Assembly (NCBI RefSeq): GCF_002927045.1 | Contig: NZ_PRDW01000012.1 | Span: 42,440 to 106,439, forward strand | Reading direction: 5' to 3' | Length of the DNA: 64,000 bases | Source of the DNA: Mycetohabitans endofungorum | GTDB lineage: Bacteria > Pseudomonadota > Gammaproteobacteria > Burkholderiales > Burkholderiaceae | In this document: positions 46,468 through 56,151 of the stretch, one piece after another | Position numbering within the stretch: the first letter of the stretch is position 1 | Layout: each line of letters starts with the position of its first letter | Notes under the pieces: generated by a model | Seen by the model: the letters and a program-made list of their open reading frames with translations, nothing else | Told to the model about the DNA's origin: nothing | The model's database searches: none | Made by a program: the position numbers and the translations under genes

Positions 46468-46685
46468 CGGGTGATCGTCGATACGACGGTGATGGAAAGG
46501 CAATTGCGCATCTCACCGATTTGCGCCTTCTTGAACGTTGCGGGGAGCATCTGGTGAAAGCCGCGGCCCGGCACGGGCTGAAGTTGCAGTAGGACTACAA
46601 CCGCGAAGCGTCGCGTCTGGCGAGTCAGATCAGCCGCTATGCGCATGCGAAGCAATACAAGCGGAGGAAGGAAGCGCTTTGGACC
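46468..46685 (+). pseudogene. IS5/IS1182-type transposase fragment
   Basis: KAIAHLTDLRLLERCGEHLV KAAARHGLKLQ, an in-frame TAG, then DYNREASRLASQISRYAHAK QYKRRKEAL follows the IS5-group pattern (AHPTDSRLL ... RYAHAKQ). Ends against the dehydratase remnant. Confidence 0.65.
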
Positions 46686-46711
46686 TTGCATTCTGCATTC
46701 GCGTGTAATGC

Positions 46712-46948
46712 GTGACGTCGAGCGGCAACCTGGCGCCCGACGGCGCCGTCATCAAAACCGGTGCCGCCGATCCAAGGCTGCTCGTGCATACGGGGTCGGC
46801 CGTCGTATTCCGCGACTACAACGACATGGCCGCCCGTATCAATAGCGACGCGCTGTCCGTGGACGAGCACAGTGTGATCGTGCTTCAGCATGCGAAGCCG
46901 GTTGAGGCGCCGGGAATGCCTGGGTGGGGACAGTTGCCGTCAAGTTGA
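46712..46948 (+). pseudogene. IlvD/Edd-family dehydratase, C-terminal fragment
   Basis: GNLAPDGAVIKTGAADPRLL, VVFRDYNDMAARIN and [24 protein letters not shown] is the C-terminal domain of Fe-S sugar-acid dehydratases (YjhG/arabonate type). The catalytic N-terminal domain with its cluster ligands is absent, replaced by the transposase fragment. Confidence 0.8.
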
Positions 46949-47034
46949 TCCGTATCCGAAGATTCACTGACGCAGGTCGACCGAGCCGGGCACGCGGATC
47001 GCTTGAGCGCCCGGGATATATTCCGGAGTACGAG

Positions 47035-47514
47035 ATGGCCCAATTCATCCAAGAATTCAAGCAGTTCGCGATCAAAGGCAACGTGATGGACCTGGCCGTT
47101 GGTGTGATCATCGGCGGCGCGTTCTCAACGATTGTCAATTCGGTGGTTAAGGATTTGATCATGCCAGTCATCGGCGCTGTGACGGGCGGGCTGGATTTTT
47201 CAAACAAGTTCATCCGTATCGGACACGTTCCTGCCACGTTCAGGGGCAATCCCGACTCGTACAAAGATCTGCAGGCGGCAGGCGTCGCGGTGTTTGGCTA
47301 CGGGGCATTCATTACAGTGGTATTGAATTTTCTGATCCTGGCGGTGATCGTCTTCTTGCTCGTCAAGGCGGTGAACGAGTTGCGCAGGTTGGATGCGCAT
47401 AAGGTTGAGCAGACGCCTGTCGCTCCTGCGCCGCCGCCCGAGGATATCCTACTGCTGCGTGAAATCCGTGATGCTCTAAAGCGTAGCGACGACGGCGGCG
47501 TCGATCGCACGTAG
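47035..47514 (+). CDS. mscL: Large-conductance mechanosensitive channel MscL
   Basis: 159 residues. The N-terminal helix and TM1 are canonical ([20 protein letters not shown], then [20 protein letters not shown]); TM2 [20 protein letters not shown] and a charged C-terminal helix end [18 protein letters not shown] precedes ATG 47035. Intact despite dead genes on both sides, which implies selection. Confidence 0.96.
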   Translation: MAQFIQEFKQFAIKGNVMDLAVGVIIGGAFSTIVNSVVKDLIMPVIGAVTGGLDFSNKFIRIGHVPATFRGNPDSYKDLQAAGVAVFGYGAFITVVLNFLILAVIVFLLVKAVNELRRLDAHKVEQTPVAPAPPPEDILLLREIRDALKRSDDGGVDRT

Positions 47515-47547
47515 GGCGCTCGACGCTGTTGGCCTGGCTTAGTAGTA

Positions 47548-48051
47548 GTGGGCAGCCAGTCATCCCCGCTAACGGCGCGACAATCGACATCGGCACGAAT
47601 ACTGCTCTCCACCGCTGCCGTCGGCGACCTCGCCTTCGCGCTATTCAGCCTGGGCATCGTCGGCACGGGGTTGCTCGCGTTACCCGTGCTAGCGGGCTCG
47701 GCGGCATATGCGGTGGCGGGCACGCTGAGATGGCGCAACAGTCTGGCATTGGATGTCAGGCTCGCAAAGCCATTCTATGGGGTCATCGCTGTTGCGATAC
47801 TGGTTGGGGTCGCGCCTGACGTTTACACGTTTCGATCCGATCAGGGCGCTGTACTGGAGCGCCGTAATCAACGACTTGACGGCCGTGCCAATCATGGCGC
47901 TGCTGCCAACGGTCCGCGACGCACGACTGCGCAGCGATCTGCAGGCCCAGTGCATCGTCCAAGGGAGCCCATGATCATTCAACCGCGCATGCGGGGCCGC
48001 TTTTGCGTCACCACGCATCCGGCAGGCTGGGCGGCCAACGTGCTTGAGTAA
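47548..48051 (+). pseudogene. NRAMP-type metal transporter, C-terminal remnant
   Basis: ALFSLGIVGTGLLALPVLAG SAAYAV and RLAKPFYGVIAVAILVGVAP match the last helices of NRAMP-family Mn/Fe transporters. A frameshift near 47830 moves the frame to DPIRALYWSAVINDLTAVPI MALL. A second shift leads to the terminal [18 protein letters not shown]. The N-terminal half is missing. Confidence 0.75.
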
Positions 48052-48060
48052 ATCGACTAC

Positions 48061-48407
48061 GTGACCCGGCACCGACTGCTCAGCAGTGGCCCGACGCGGA
48101 CACTGGTGCTAAGCGCGTCGATCGGCTATGGCCTCGCTTCGCGCATCGTCGCCTCGTTCGGTGGGGTGCCGCCACCGTCGGCGTGTTTATGGAGCGGGCC
48201 GGCAGCACGGCGAAGTTGGGCACCGGGGGCTGGTACAACACCGCGGCGTTCGAACAGGCGGCGCGCGGCTACTACGCGCGCAGTATCAACGGCGATGTGT
48301 TCTACGATGCGCTCACGAAGCGCGTCATCCCCCTGTACGACATTGATGCCGACAAGAAGTGGGTCCGCGACACGGTGAGCAAGTGTGGCGACCCAGACCG
48401 GAATTGA
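48061..48407 (+). pseudogene. Frameshifted gene for an unknown membrane-anchored protein
   Basis: From GTG 48061: [25 protein letters not shown] forms a membrane helix. Near 48185 a one-base shift is needed to continue into [20 protein letters not shown] and [34 protein letters not shown]. The two parts look like one original protein of about 115 residues. Family not recognised. Confidence 0.45.
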
Positions 48408-48834
48408 TTCGACCGTTGCCGTGATGGACTGGAAAACTGGCAAATGTGGATTGACGCACCCCTCGGCCAGGCATGTCCACGGTGCGAAGATGACCGTGTT
48501 CACGTACCTGAGCGCCTCCGTAACCTATAGGCGCGCGCTGCATGCCACAAGTCGCAGGGTGGCAGCCGCAGTCGCAAGGCGGGAGGGGGCGCGCACGGGG
48601 GCGGTCGCAGGGTGTCCGTCGCGGGCCGCGCGCTGCGAGCGGCAAGCCGGTACGGATATTGCGTCTGCCTCCGTGCTTGACGCGTCGCGTCGAACCGTGG
48701 CGTCCGGATTGGCGCTTTGAAACAGCATGGTGGCGGGTACAGTATCGATTGTGGGGGACCACGCCAACACCCGTGCCATTTCACTTCCAGGGCGATGTAG
48801 TTTTTCCGCAGTCTGGGACCACGAAGGTAGGGAG
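48408..48834. other. No supported gene
   Basis: An open plus frame exists (48385-48720) but has a shadow-like Arg/Ala-rich composition and no family signature. Nothing structured seen. Confidence 0.5.
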
Positions 48835-49185
48835 ATGAACAACGGCTTGAATTCACGAGATACCGGCGTCGAGCACGCTCGCACGTCGGTTGCTGCTACG
48901 CTGCGCGACGCGGCCTGGCAGGGTAGCCACGCACGTGCGCCGCAGCCCGCCACGGTACGGCTCACAGTACGCGCATCGACAGGCGAGTTGCGGATCATTG
49001 CCGTATGGGCAGCGTTAGGCGCCTATGCCAGCCACGTTACGCAGAGTCGGATCCGCTGCAACCGCAAACTCGCCATCGACGTACTGGAACTGAACTTTCG
49101 CGACATACCAGATGCTGCGCTCACGGACATCGCAGCCTATCTGTCCGCGGCGCCGTGGGTACGGGACGCGCGCGTGCAATGGTGA
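48835..49185 (+). CDS. Hypothetical protein
   Basis: 116 residues from ATG 48835, preceded by AAGG seven bases away. The central PATVRLTVRASTGELRIIAV and IDVLELNFRDIPDAALTDIA AYL suggest a small alpha/beta (ACT-like) domain; this is a fold guess only. No operon partner. Confidence 0.55.
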   Translation: MNNGLNSRDTGVEHARTSVAATLRDAAWQGSHARAPQPATVRLTVRASTGELRIIAVWAALGAYASHVTQSRIRCNRKLAIDVLELNFRDIPDAALTDIAAYLSAAPWVRDARVQW

Positions 49186-49292
49186 TGCCGACACACATCG
49201 GCTGCACAGCCGCGGCGGCGCGCGCCAACCCGATGATGGCGGGCCGTCCGCGGTGGCCCGAAGTGCACGCTGCTGACTGCGGCAACCGTGGG

Positions 49293-49442
49293 CTAATAGC
49301 TGGCCCCGGACGCCGGCCTGTCCGTGCTGCCCGTGCCGCCGGGCGTGGCCCCGGAATTGTCGGCGCGCTTACATCCTTCAATGCCAGTGGTCAGCGCGGC
49401 CATAAACGTGGCAAATAGCAGGTAGACAACGTGTCGTTTCAT
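49293..49442 (-). CDS. Small lipoprotein
   Basis: 49 residues: KRHVVYLLFATFMAALTTG then a lipobox ending in Cys24 (IEGC), and a Gly/Ser/Thr-rich tail. AAAGGAG lies upstream of ATG 49442. Entericidin-like in size; function unknown. Confidence 0.7.
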   Translation of the reverse strand: MKRHVVYLLFATFMAALTTGIEGCKRADNSGATPGGTGSTDRPASGASY

Positions 49443-49624
49443 CGCGAGTTCTCCTTTGACGAGTGTCGCAACGAAAGCTGCAATATACGTACCCGGGTAC
49501 TCACTCCACGAGCCCCAGGGCGCCGTGTTTCTTGGGCACCGTTGCCGCGGCGCGCGGCGATGGCGCCGGGCTTGCCGCGGGTGTATGCTGCCCGCTGGTC
49601 TGGTGTAATGTGTGTTGAAGCAGT

Positions 49625-50245
49625 ATGAAGCTTGTGCAGCCCCATTCCCGATATGCGTCTCTGGACATGTTGCTGCGCGACGTACGCGCATGCCGTGTCT
49701 GTGATGCGCAGTTGCCGGCCGGCGCGCGGCCGGTGGTCAGGGCCAGCCGCGAGGCGCGTCTGTTGATCGTCGGCCAGGCGCCGGGGGCAAAAGTCCATGC
49801 GTCCGGGGTGCCATGGAACGACGCCAGCGGCAAGCGGTTGCGGGGCTGGCTCGACATGACCGAGGCCGAATTCTACGATGTATCTCGCGTCGCGATCATT
49901 CCGATGGGCTTCTGCTACCCGGGTCGGGGTGCGAGCGGGGACAACCCCCCGCGACCGGAATGCGCGCAATTGTGGCTTGAACAGCTACTGTCCCATTTGC
50001 CACGGATTGAGTTGACCCTGTTAGTTGGACAATATGCGCAGCGCCATTTCCTCGGCGCACGGCGTAAGTCGTCGCTGACCGAGACGGTCCGCGCGTGGGC
50101 CGAGTACGCCCCCTCGTATGTGCCGCTGCCGCATCCGTCGCCGCGCAACCAATTATGGCTTAAGCGCCACCCGTGGTTCGCCGAGCAAGTGCTGCCGATG
50201 CTCAAGCAGCGCATCGCGGCGTTGTTCGGCACGTCACCACGCTAG
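49625..50245 (+). CDS. Uracil-DNA glycosylase superfamily protein
   Basis: 206 residues. GQAPGAKVHASGVPWNDASG and the late HPSPRNQLWL correspond to motifs 1 and 2 of the UDG fold; N-terminal C-x2-C (CRVC) and another Cys in RPEC could hold a cluster but the family 4 pattern is incomplete. Likely base-excision repair of uracil; exact UDG class uncertain. Confidence 0.85.
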   Translation: MKLVQPHSRYASLDMLLRDVRACRVCDAQLPAGARPVVRASREARLLIVGQAPGAKVHASGVPWNDASGKRLRGWLDMTEAEFYDVSRVAIIPMGFCYPGRGASGDNPPRPECAQLWLEQLLSHLPRIELTLLVGQYAQRHFLGARRKSSLTETVRAWAEYAPSYVPLPHPSPRNQLWLKRHPWFAEQVLPMLKQRIAALFGTSPR

Positions 50246-50383
50246 CGGACCGTGACGGGCGCCGCGTCGTTCGGTCATCGACGTCTGAAGCCAACTTCAT
50301 GCCATCGTGGCACGCCTCGATGGCAATGCGGCGTATAGCGCCTGTCTGAGATGCGCCGCGGTCGCCGCGCCTTCGCGCCGGTA

Positions 50384-50600
50384 TCAACGAGGTCGTGCCT
50401 CGCGGCCCCGGCGCGGATGCGGCATGAAGCGCAGCGGCGGACGGCGGAAACGCTGGCGACGCAGCTCTTCGTCGAAAAGCGCCAGTGACAGCTTGAGCAG
50501 GTCGCTGCGCCTGACCAGTCCGAGTAGCCGGCGAGAATGCGGATCGTCGACGACCGCCAGCCGCTCGAGCCGCAACGCCGCTTTGTTGGCATGGCTCGAC
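50384..50600 (-). pseudogene. CBS-domain tail of a ClC-type channel gene
   Basis: Minus-strand frame reads ALRLERLAVVDDPHSRRLLG LVRRSDLLKLSLALFDEELR, the end of a second CBS domain as found at the C-terminus of Burkholderia ClC channels. No channel core lies upstream, only disrupted sequence to about 50900. Confidence 0.6.
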
Positions 50601-50964
50601 CGAGCAGCGCCGATGCGAGCTGCCGGCAGTGGCGACGAACCGAGGATGTTCCAGGATGCCGCGCTGTGGCGTGCCGCGGTGATAATCCACAAGCGATGGA
50701 ATGCAGAAAAGCGCATCATAGACGTTGCATGGTAGGCGGCGCTGTGCTCGCTGCGGCGCGATGGGCGTCGTGCGAGGCCGGTGCAGATCGGCCCAGCAGG
50801 CGATTGTGCCAGTGAACGCAAGATTTTGCAGTCCAACGTGCAAGGTCGCTCATGCAGGCCGCGCTGGCTAGGGCGCCGCGACCTGGTACGAACCGTGCAT
50901 CTGCGCTGGCAATGCGCGATCAATAGAAAAACCGGATCGGACGAAGACTCGAAGGAGCACCGTT

Positions 50965-51588
50965 ATGCCACGTCTTTTCTACTTACGCCGCGCGCCGCGC
51001 GGCTTCGGCGCCGAGGGCGAAAGCCATGTCCGCCGCAGCGGCGCAACTTCGGCGCGTCCGCCCGGCGTGTCGTACGCTCCTGTGCCCACGCCCGAAGCGT
51101 TCATGTTGCCACCGAACGACTGGGTACCGAACAACGACCGCCTGCCGGTGTTGCTATACCGCGCAGGACTCAGTCCATACGAGTACGACTTGGCGACGCG
51201 TTTCGAGGCCACCTTTGCCCGCTATGGCTGGCCACCGCGATGGCGTGACGGTATCTACGATTTCCCGCACTTTCACTCGACCGCACACGAGGCGCTGGGC
51301 ATCGCGCAGGGCGTGGCCAGCGTCGAGTTGGGCGGCCCCGGCGCACGCAAGGTGCAACTGGAGCGCGGCGACGTGCTCGTGCTGCCAGCGGGCACAGCCC
51401 ACTGCTGCCTGTCGGCCAGCGAGGATCTGGTGGTGGTCGGCGCTTATCCGGCCGGGCAGCAGTGGGACATCTGCCGAGGACCATTGTCGGATGCTGCGGT
51501 GCAGGCCATGCGCTCGCTGGCGGTGCCGAATAGTGATCCGTTGGGAGGGGTCCACGGCCCATTGACGCGTTTGTGGGGCACGAGATGA
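50965..51588 (+). CDS. YjlB-like cupin protein
   Basis: 207 residues. Cupin core: FHSTAHEALGIAQGVASVEL with metal-ligand-type His residues, and LERGDVLVLPAGTAHCC with a second His. GAAGGAG precedes ATG 50965; the first 45 residues are Arg/Ser-rich and not conserved, and ATG 51103 (MLPPNDWVP) is where the family similarity begins. Function of this family is unknown. 25 bp before the DUF488 gene, likely co-transcribed. Confidence 0.8.
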   Translation: MPRLFYLRRAPRGFGAEGESHVRRSGATSARPPGVSYAPVPTPEAFMLPPNDWVPNNDRLPVLLYRAGLSPYEYDLATRFEATFARYGWPPRWRDGIYDFPHFHSTAHEALGIAQGVASVELGGPGARKVQLERGDVLVLPAGTAHCCLSASEDLVVVGAYPAGQQWDICRGPLSDAAVQAMRSLAVPNSDPLGGVHGPLTRLWGTR

Positions 51589-51613
51589 CGCACTGACGCA
51601 ACAGGAGTGAGCG

Positions 51614-52003
51614 ATGAGCATACGGATCGTGCAGTTGGGATCGCCGCGCGCCGATGATGAGGGCTTGCGCATCGGCACGGTGCGCAGGCCGCCACGCGGC
51701 GTGCCCAAGGCCGAATTTGCCCGATGTAACTACTACGACGTGTGGTTGCCGATCTTGTCACCGGACGCAGACGGCGTGACGCAGGCGAAATCGGCGCGCA
51801 GTCAAACCGAATGGAACGCGTTTGCCCGTAGCTTTCGTGCCGCCATGAACAGTGGTGACGCTAGCAAGGTGCTGGACGTGCTCGCCGCGCTTTCCAAGTC
51901 GACAAATTTCTCGATCGGCTGCTATTGCGAGGACGAAAGCCGTTGCCACCGCAGCATTCTGCGCGAGCTGCTGAAGGTACGCGGCGCGCAGATTCGAACG
52001 TAA
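51614..52003 (+). CDS. DUF488 (YeaO-like) protein
   Basis: 129 residues. RIVQLGSPRADDEGLRIGTV and SIGCYCEDESRCHRSILREL (C-x-C-x6-C-H) are typical of DUF488. AGGAG upstream of ATG 51614. Function unknown; probably one transcript with the cupin gene. Confidence 0.85.
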   Translation: MSIRIVQLGSPRADDEGLRIGTVRRPPRGVPKAEFARCNYYDVWLPILSPDADGVTQAKSARSQTEWNAFARSFRAAMNSGDASKVLDVLAALSKSTNFSIGCYCEDESRCHRSILRELLKVRGAQIRT

Positions 52004-52184
52004 AGCGACGGCCGGCAGCGAACCCGCTCGCGGCCAAGTCCTCGGCACGTCGGATAAGGGCCACGTCGCAAGCGGGACACCTCACGCGCGGGATACATCA
52101 CAACGTCTATGGCCCAGCCTTCGCCAACAGCCGTACCTCGCCCACGGCAAGTGGCTCGTGTATGCTGGCGTGCATGATCAAGCC

Positions 52185-52367
52185 ATGTCCTATCGGCGTG
52201 CATGGCTGCTGCTCGACGAGTTGAATCAGTCGCTGAAGTCCCCGGCGACCGTTTCAGGGCACGGCGGACAACGGGGTGGAGGCTGCACGCTCACGGCGGT
52301 CGGCGAGCAGACCGTTCATCTGTATCAGGATATCGAAGTACAAGTGACGCTGCGCAAAATAGATTGA
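52185..52367 (+). pseudogene. ModE-type HTH fragment
   Basis: SYRRAWLLLDELNQSLKSPA, then GHGGQRGGGCTLTAVGEQTV is the C-terminal part of the ModE/LysR-like winged helix (GG-x-x-GGG-x-LT). The first helices upstream are not readable in frame and no molybdate-binding domain follows. Confidence 0.55.
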
Positions 52368-52539
52368 TGCGCTGAAAATGTTTAGGCAGCCTAATTGAGG
52401 TGATGCATCCTGAAATTGTTTCGAAAAAACTAATTCAGTGTCTCAAAAATAGGCATTTACCCTAGTAATATTAATCTCTAGACTGCAACTGTCGTCTCAA
52501 GCAATTCGATGGGATACCTCAATAACAGTCCGGAGGTTC

Positions 52540-52862
52540 ATGATAAGTCCATATTCTATGCTGCTGTGGCTGCTACGGTCCTCGCTGCGCCGATTACTTC
52601 CTTTGCTCAGTCGAATGCACCATTGAACCGAGCCCAAGTGCAGGCCGAGTTGGTCCAGCTCGAAAAGGCTGGCTATCAGCCGGGTTTCGCAAGCCCGTAT
52701 TACCCGGCCGATATCCAGGCGGCAGAAGCTCGCCTGTCCGCACAGCAAACGTCGTCAGCCGGGGGCCTCGCGACTGGGGCTTCGAGCAGTGGTGCAGGCA
52801 ATGCCGCCGTGCCGTCGCATGAACCGGCAAACGAGATCAACTTGGTCTACTTCGGCCAGTAA
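52540..52862 (+). pseudogene. DUF4148 secreted protein with a broken start
   Basis: The body is a typical DUF4148 protein: signal peptide FYAAVAATVLAAPITSFAQS, then LNRAQVQAELVQLEKAGYQP. The natural start is ATG 52540, nine bases after GGAG, but two extra bases (52543-52544) follow it and put the signal peptide out of frame. An upstream ATG (52509) keeps the frame open but lacks a ribosome site and adds 13 residues before the signal. Probably silenced or poorly made. Confidence 0.65.
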
Positions 52863-52945
52863 GCGGCCGAGCGCAACCGGCCGACGGTCCGCGCGCTTAA
52901 TAACATTGATTGCAGTAACCTCCACCGTCCGGCGACGGGCGGCAT

Positions 52946-52973
52946 GCCCAGGCACCCCGCCTGGGCTTTTTTT
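52946..52973 (+). terminator. Rho-independent terminator
   Basis: GCCCAGGC / GCCTGGGC perfect 8-bp stem with a 5-base loop, followed by seven T. It lies 84 bases after the DUF4148 gene. Confidence 0.92.
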
Positions 52974-53590
52974 CCATCCGGCTTATCCTCGCGAAACGCG
53001 GTCGGGTTTTTTTGCATGCTACCAAGGCAGTTTGGGGCCACGACCGGTAGGAGCGGGATATCGTTGGACAGTCGCTTAATATAGCGTACGGTACATTGCT
53101 TGGTTCGCGCCCAAGGTACTGCCCAGCCCCGATTCGAGTAAGCCAGTTGCGCCCACGGATGCGTATGGCCCGCAAAACCATGGCCGGCCGGCATGGGCCG
53201 GGACCTGATCCGGATCGGATGATCGCGGGTCGGCACGTGATGTGGCGGGATATCGGTCATCACGAGGGCCGGGGTGTCGGCAAAGAGCATGGCACTGACA
53301 ACGGCACAAACAAAATGAAATAATGGCGCAGTTTCGCAGCAATTTGGCTCGCTGATAAATGGTGTCATGATGGTGGCTGGGTGACGCTTATACCATACGC
53401 GGACACGCACCGGCACTGGCCGGCCGATTCATGCGTTGAGTGGCTGTTTTTTAGCTTCATCCGCCTGGATGCCTTCACTGTCGCGGCCCGCGCACTATGC
53501 TAGGGGGCGAGCGGCCCGGCCGTGCGCCCGTGCTGGTGAAAGCCCATGGCGTGCAAGCGGCATCGGGCCGCTCTTATTCCAGGAGATACG
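52974..53590. other. Relic region, no intact gene
   Basis: Apart from the AraC scrap listed separately, about 600 bases without a gene. The last 40 bases carry the ribosome site of the broken rraA gene. Confidence 0.5.
53131..53260 (-). pseudogene. AraC-family sensor-domain scrap
   Basis: Minus-strand IPPHHVPTRDHPIRIRSRPM PAGHGFAGHTHPWAQLAYSN is the cupin-like N-terminus of AraC regulators (HxHPWAQLxYxxxG). Similarity stops after about 40 residues; no HTH domain follows. Confidence 0.6.
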
Positions 53591-54085
53591 GTGACAACGT
53601 TCGCCACCCCAGATCTGTGCGATGCCCATGAAGACAGCTTGGCTACCGGCATGCTGCGTGTGCTGGCGTCGGTTTTCCGCGCCTTCGGGCGGGCGAGCAC
53701 GTTCGCCGGGCCGGCATCGACGCTGAAGGTGTTCGAAGACAACATGCTGGTATGCGCGGCGCTGGAGGAAAAGGGGAGGGGTGGGTGCTGGTGGTCGACG
53801 GCAGCAGCAGTGTGCGTTGCGCGCTCGTCGGCGGCAACCTCGGCATGCTCGCCGAGAAAAATGGCTGCGCTGGCATCCTTGTTTACGGCACGGTGCGGGA
53901 CACACGCGAGTTGGACGCATGCGAAGTCGGCATTCGCGCGCTCGCGGTGCACTACACAGCGCAGCCCAAAATTGGGGCATCGGCGAACGGGACGTTGCCG
54001 TCGCGCTCCCTAGTGTCACGATCCGGGGGGAGAGATCTACGGGGAGGCGGATGGCGTCCTCATCTCTACCACGAAGCTAACTTGA
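53591..54085 (+). pseudogene. rraA: rraA-like gene with two frameshifts
   Basis: GTG 53591 after GGAG starts [32 protein letters not shown]. Near 53780 the frame must shift to [32 protein letters not shown]; near 53970 it shifts again to [18 protein letters not shown] and [18 protein letters not shown], then stop. All parts follow the RraA (RNase E inhibitor / HMG aldolase-like) sequence in order, so the whole gene is present but broken. Confidence 0.8.
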
Positions 54086-54100
54086 GCGAGAGAGACCATT

Positions 54101-54565
54101 ATGCTGAACGTCTTTGTCTACGGAACACTGCGTGAGAACGAGGCCAACGATATTGGCCGTGCCGCCCAACGAAGCGGCACCGTGCAGCCGCGCTGGCTTG
54201 GCCGAGGCAGCGTGAAGGGCACGCTGTACGACCTCGGCGCGTATCCGGGCTTGGTGCCCGATACAGCGGCCGGTGAGGTCTACGGCGACGTGTTCGAGAT
54301 CGACGAGGCGCTGTTACCGGTGTTGGATAAGATCGAGGAGGTATTTCCGCACCATCCGCGCGAGTTTCAGCGCAACCTGATTCAAGTTCAGCTCAACGGC
54401 AGGCTGTTGCCGTGCCAGTTCTATCCTGTCGATGCCGCCTCGACGGTAGGGCGCACGCCCATTGAATGCGGCGACTGGGTTGCCCACCGCCGGATGCGCG
54501 ATCACGGTGCTCAGCCAGGCGAGGCTGACGTTGCGCTGTCCAAGGTGGCCGAGAACGCGGCGTAG
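54101..54565 (+). CDS. Gamma-glutamylcyclotransferase-like protein (AIG2/YtfP family)
   Basis: 154 residues. [15 protein letters not shown] is the substrate-loop motif (YGTLR), and [22 protein letters not shown] holds the catalytic Glu region. Family members release 5-oxoproline from gamma-glutamyl compounds; YtfP-like proteins are of uncertain activity. Starts 15 bp after the broken rraA. Confidence 0.85.
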   Translation: MLNVFVYGTLRENEANDIGRAAQRSGTVQPRWLGRGSVKGTLYDLGAYPGLVPDTAAGEVYGDVFEIDEALLPVLDKIEEVFPHHPREFQRNLIQVQLNGRLLPCQFYPVDAASTVGRTPIECGDWVAHRRMRDHGAQPGEADVALSKVAENAA

Positions 54566-54773
54566 CCGCAAGCCGTGTATGCCGGGCGGGACCGACCGCC
54601 CTGCCACCATCCACCCGTTTCGGGCGACAGCAGATGCGTCAGGTGGCGCACGAACGGACTGCACACCGGAGCACCAGGCTTCAGGATCAATCGCGCGGCT
54701 TACGACGAGTTTGTGCGCGAGATCGTCATGCGCCGTAGCCGGCGCAACGCGGCGGCGTTCCGCATCGAGGGAT

Positions 54774-54935
54774 GCGGCAGATCTCGACAGCCGGGCTAGT
54801 CGGGGCATCGAGCGCTCGCAGATCATGAGCTTAGCCTTGGGCGAATGGGTCAGCGCCGGCCATTGCATCCTGATCACCGGGCCGACGGGTGTCGGCAAGT
54901 CCTGGTCAATGGACGAAAAAATCAGCTCATCGTGA
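54774..54935 (+). pseudogene. IS21 IstB helper ATPase fragment
   Basis: ADLDSRASRGIERSQIMSLA and HCILITGPTGVGKSW match IstB up to its Walker A loop, then the frame ends after a few unrelated residues. The flanking sequence back to 54570 appears scrambled. Confidence 0.65.
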
Positions 54936-54968
54936 CCGCGCCAACTACAATCTAAACTGCGTAACACA

Positions 54969-55189
54969 ATGGTGACGCTGATGCTGGAGAACGGAGCGGA
55001 CGTGCGGTTCGTACAGATAATGCTGGGCCACGCGCAGCTACGTACACACAGGTGGCGATCCGGGAGCTGAAGGAGATTTACACGGCGACGCACCCGGCGC
55101 GCCTGGAGCGGCCAGAGCAGCAAGAGATCGAAGTGGCGAAGCCTGCGCGGTCGCTGCATCAGGTGTATGGAAAGAGAGAATCGAAGTGA
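54969..55189 (+). pseudogene. XerC/D-type integrase C-terminal fragment
   Basis: [26 protein letters not shown] carries the end of the tyrosine-recombinase domain (LGH); after a frameshift, [22 protein letters not shown] continues the known C-terminus. The Arg-His-x-x-Arg part and the rest are missing. Confidence 0.65.
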
Positions 55190-55252
55190 AGAGCGGGCAC
55201 GGATTATTGGCTGAACTGGAAGCGAAATTGGTATAAAAGTTTATAAAATTAG

Positions 55253-55591
55253 GTCCGGAAAGAAATCCGCTGGATTGGCTCATCCTACGATGACATCCTT
55301 GAGTTCCCGGCTGAGGTTCGCCGGGAGGCGGGCTTCCGACTGGGTCGAGTTCAAGCGGGGCTGGATCCTGAAGACTGGAAGCCGTTCGACGACGTGAGCG
55401 CAGGGGTACGGGAGATTCGCATCCGGGATGCGAGCGGTATTTATCGGGTAATGTACGTGGTGAAGTTCGAGGAAGCGATCTACGTGTTGCACTGCTTCCA
55501 AAAGAAGACGCAAGCGACGCCGAAGCCCGACAAAGAGATCGCAGCGGCTCGCTATTGGGCGATTGTCCGGGAAAGAAAGGGACAAAGATGA
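55253..55591 (+). pseudogene. HigB/Gp49-like toxin without a usable start codon
   Basis: The frame reads RKEIRWIGSSYDDILEFPAE VRREAGFRLGRVQAGLDPED W and IYRVMYVVKFEEAIYVLHCF QKKTQ, a complete phage-derived Gp49/HigB-type RNase toxin. At the position of the start codon stands GTC (55253), directly after an in-frame TAG, and no ATG, GTG or TTG occurs before the conserved core. The coding body is otherwise intact and overlaps the antitoxin by four bases. Confidence 0.7.
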
Positions 55592-55923
55592 GCAAAGTTG
55601 ACACGCGTGCCCGGCATGTCACGAAGCCGGGAGCAAATCTGTTCGTAGAACTCGGCTTCGCACCTGACGAGGCGCAGCGGTATCAACCCAAGTCGCAAGC
55701 GCTCATCAGTCAAACGTTGGCGCTCAAAGAGCAACTCATGGGCGAGCTCGCGTCGTGGATCGACGTTCATCACCTCAAGCAAGCGGAGGCTGCGCAGATA
55801 TTGCATATTACGCGGCCTCGTGTGTCGGACGTGGTAAACAAAAAGGCGGGCAAGTTCACGATCGACACATTGGTAGACATGCTGGCTCGCGTTGGCAAGC
55901 CGGTCAAAGTCATCGTGGGCTAA
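55588..55923 (+). CDS. XRE-type antitoxin (HigA-like)
   Basis: 111 residues. HTH segment HLKQAEAAQILHITRPRVSD VVNKKAGKFTIDTLVDMLAR is the HigA-like group that partners Gp49 toxins. ATG 55588 overlaps the toxin stop; AGGGA lies upstream. Intact. Confidence 0.85.
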   Translation: MSKVDTRARHVTKPGANLFVELGFAPDEAQRYQPKSQALISQTLALKEQLMGELASWIDVHHLKQAEAAQILHITRPRVSDVVNKKAGKFTIDTLVDMLARVGKPVKVIVG

Positions 55924-56151
55924 ATTTCAAGCTATTTTTTAGGTCGTTCTCGATGCGGTATTGAGCGATGCGCGATGCATAAAAGTCTACGAGATGAGGC
56001 CGTCCTCGTTTTGTCCATTGGGCGGTATGGGCGGCGCATCGCGCCAGTGCATTTTGTGACGAGCCACCGTCTCGCGATGCCGCGTGTCCTCTTCCTAGTG
56101 TAGGTATTGGCTCGTAGTGGTCAGCAACACGTGATCGCGACGCAAACGATG

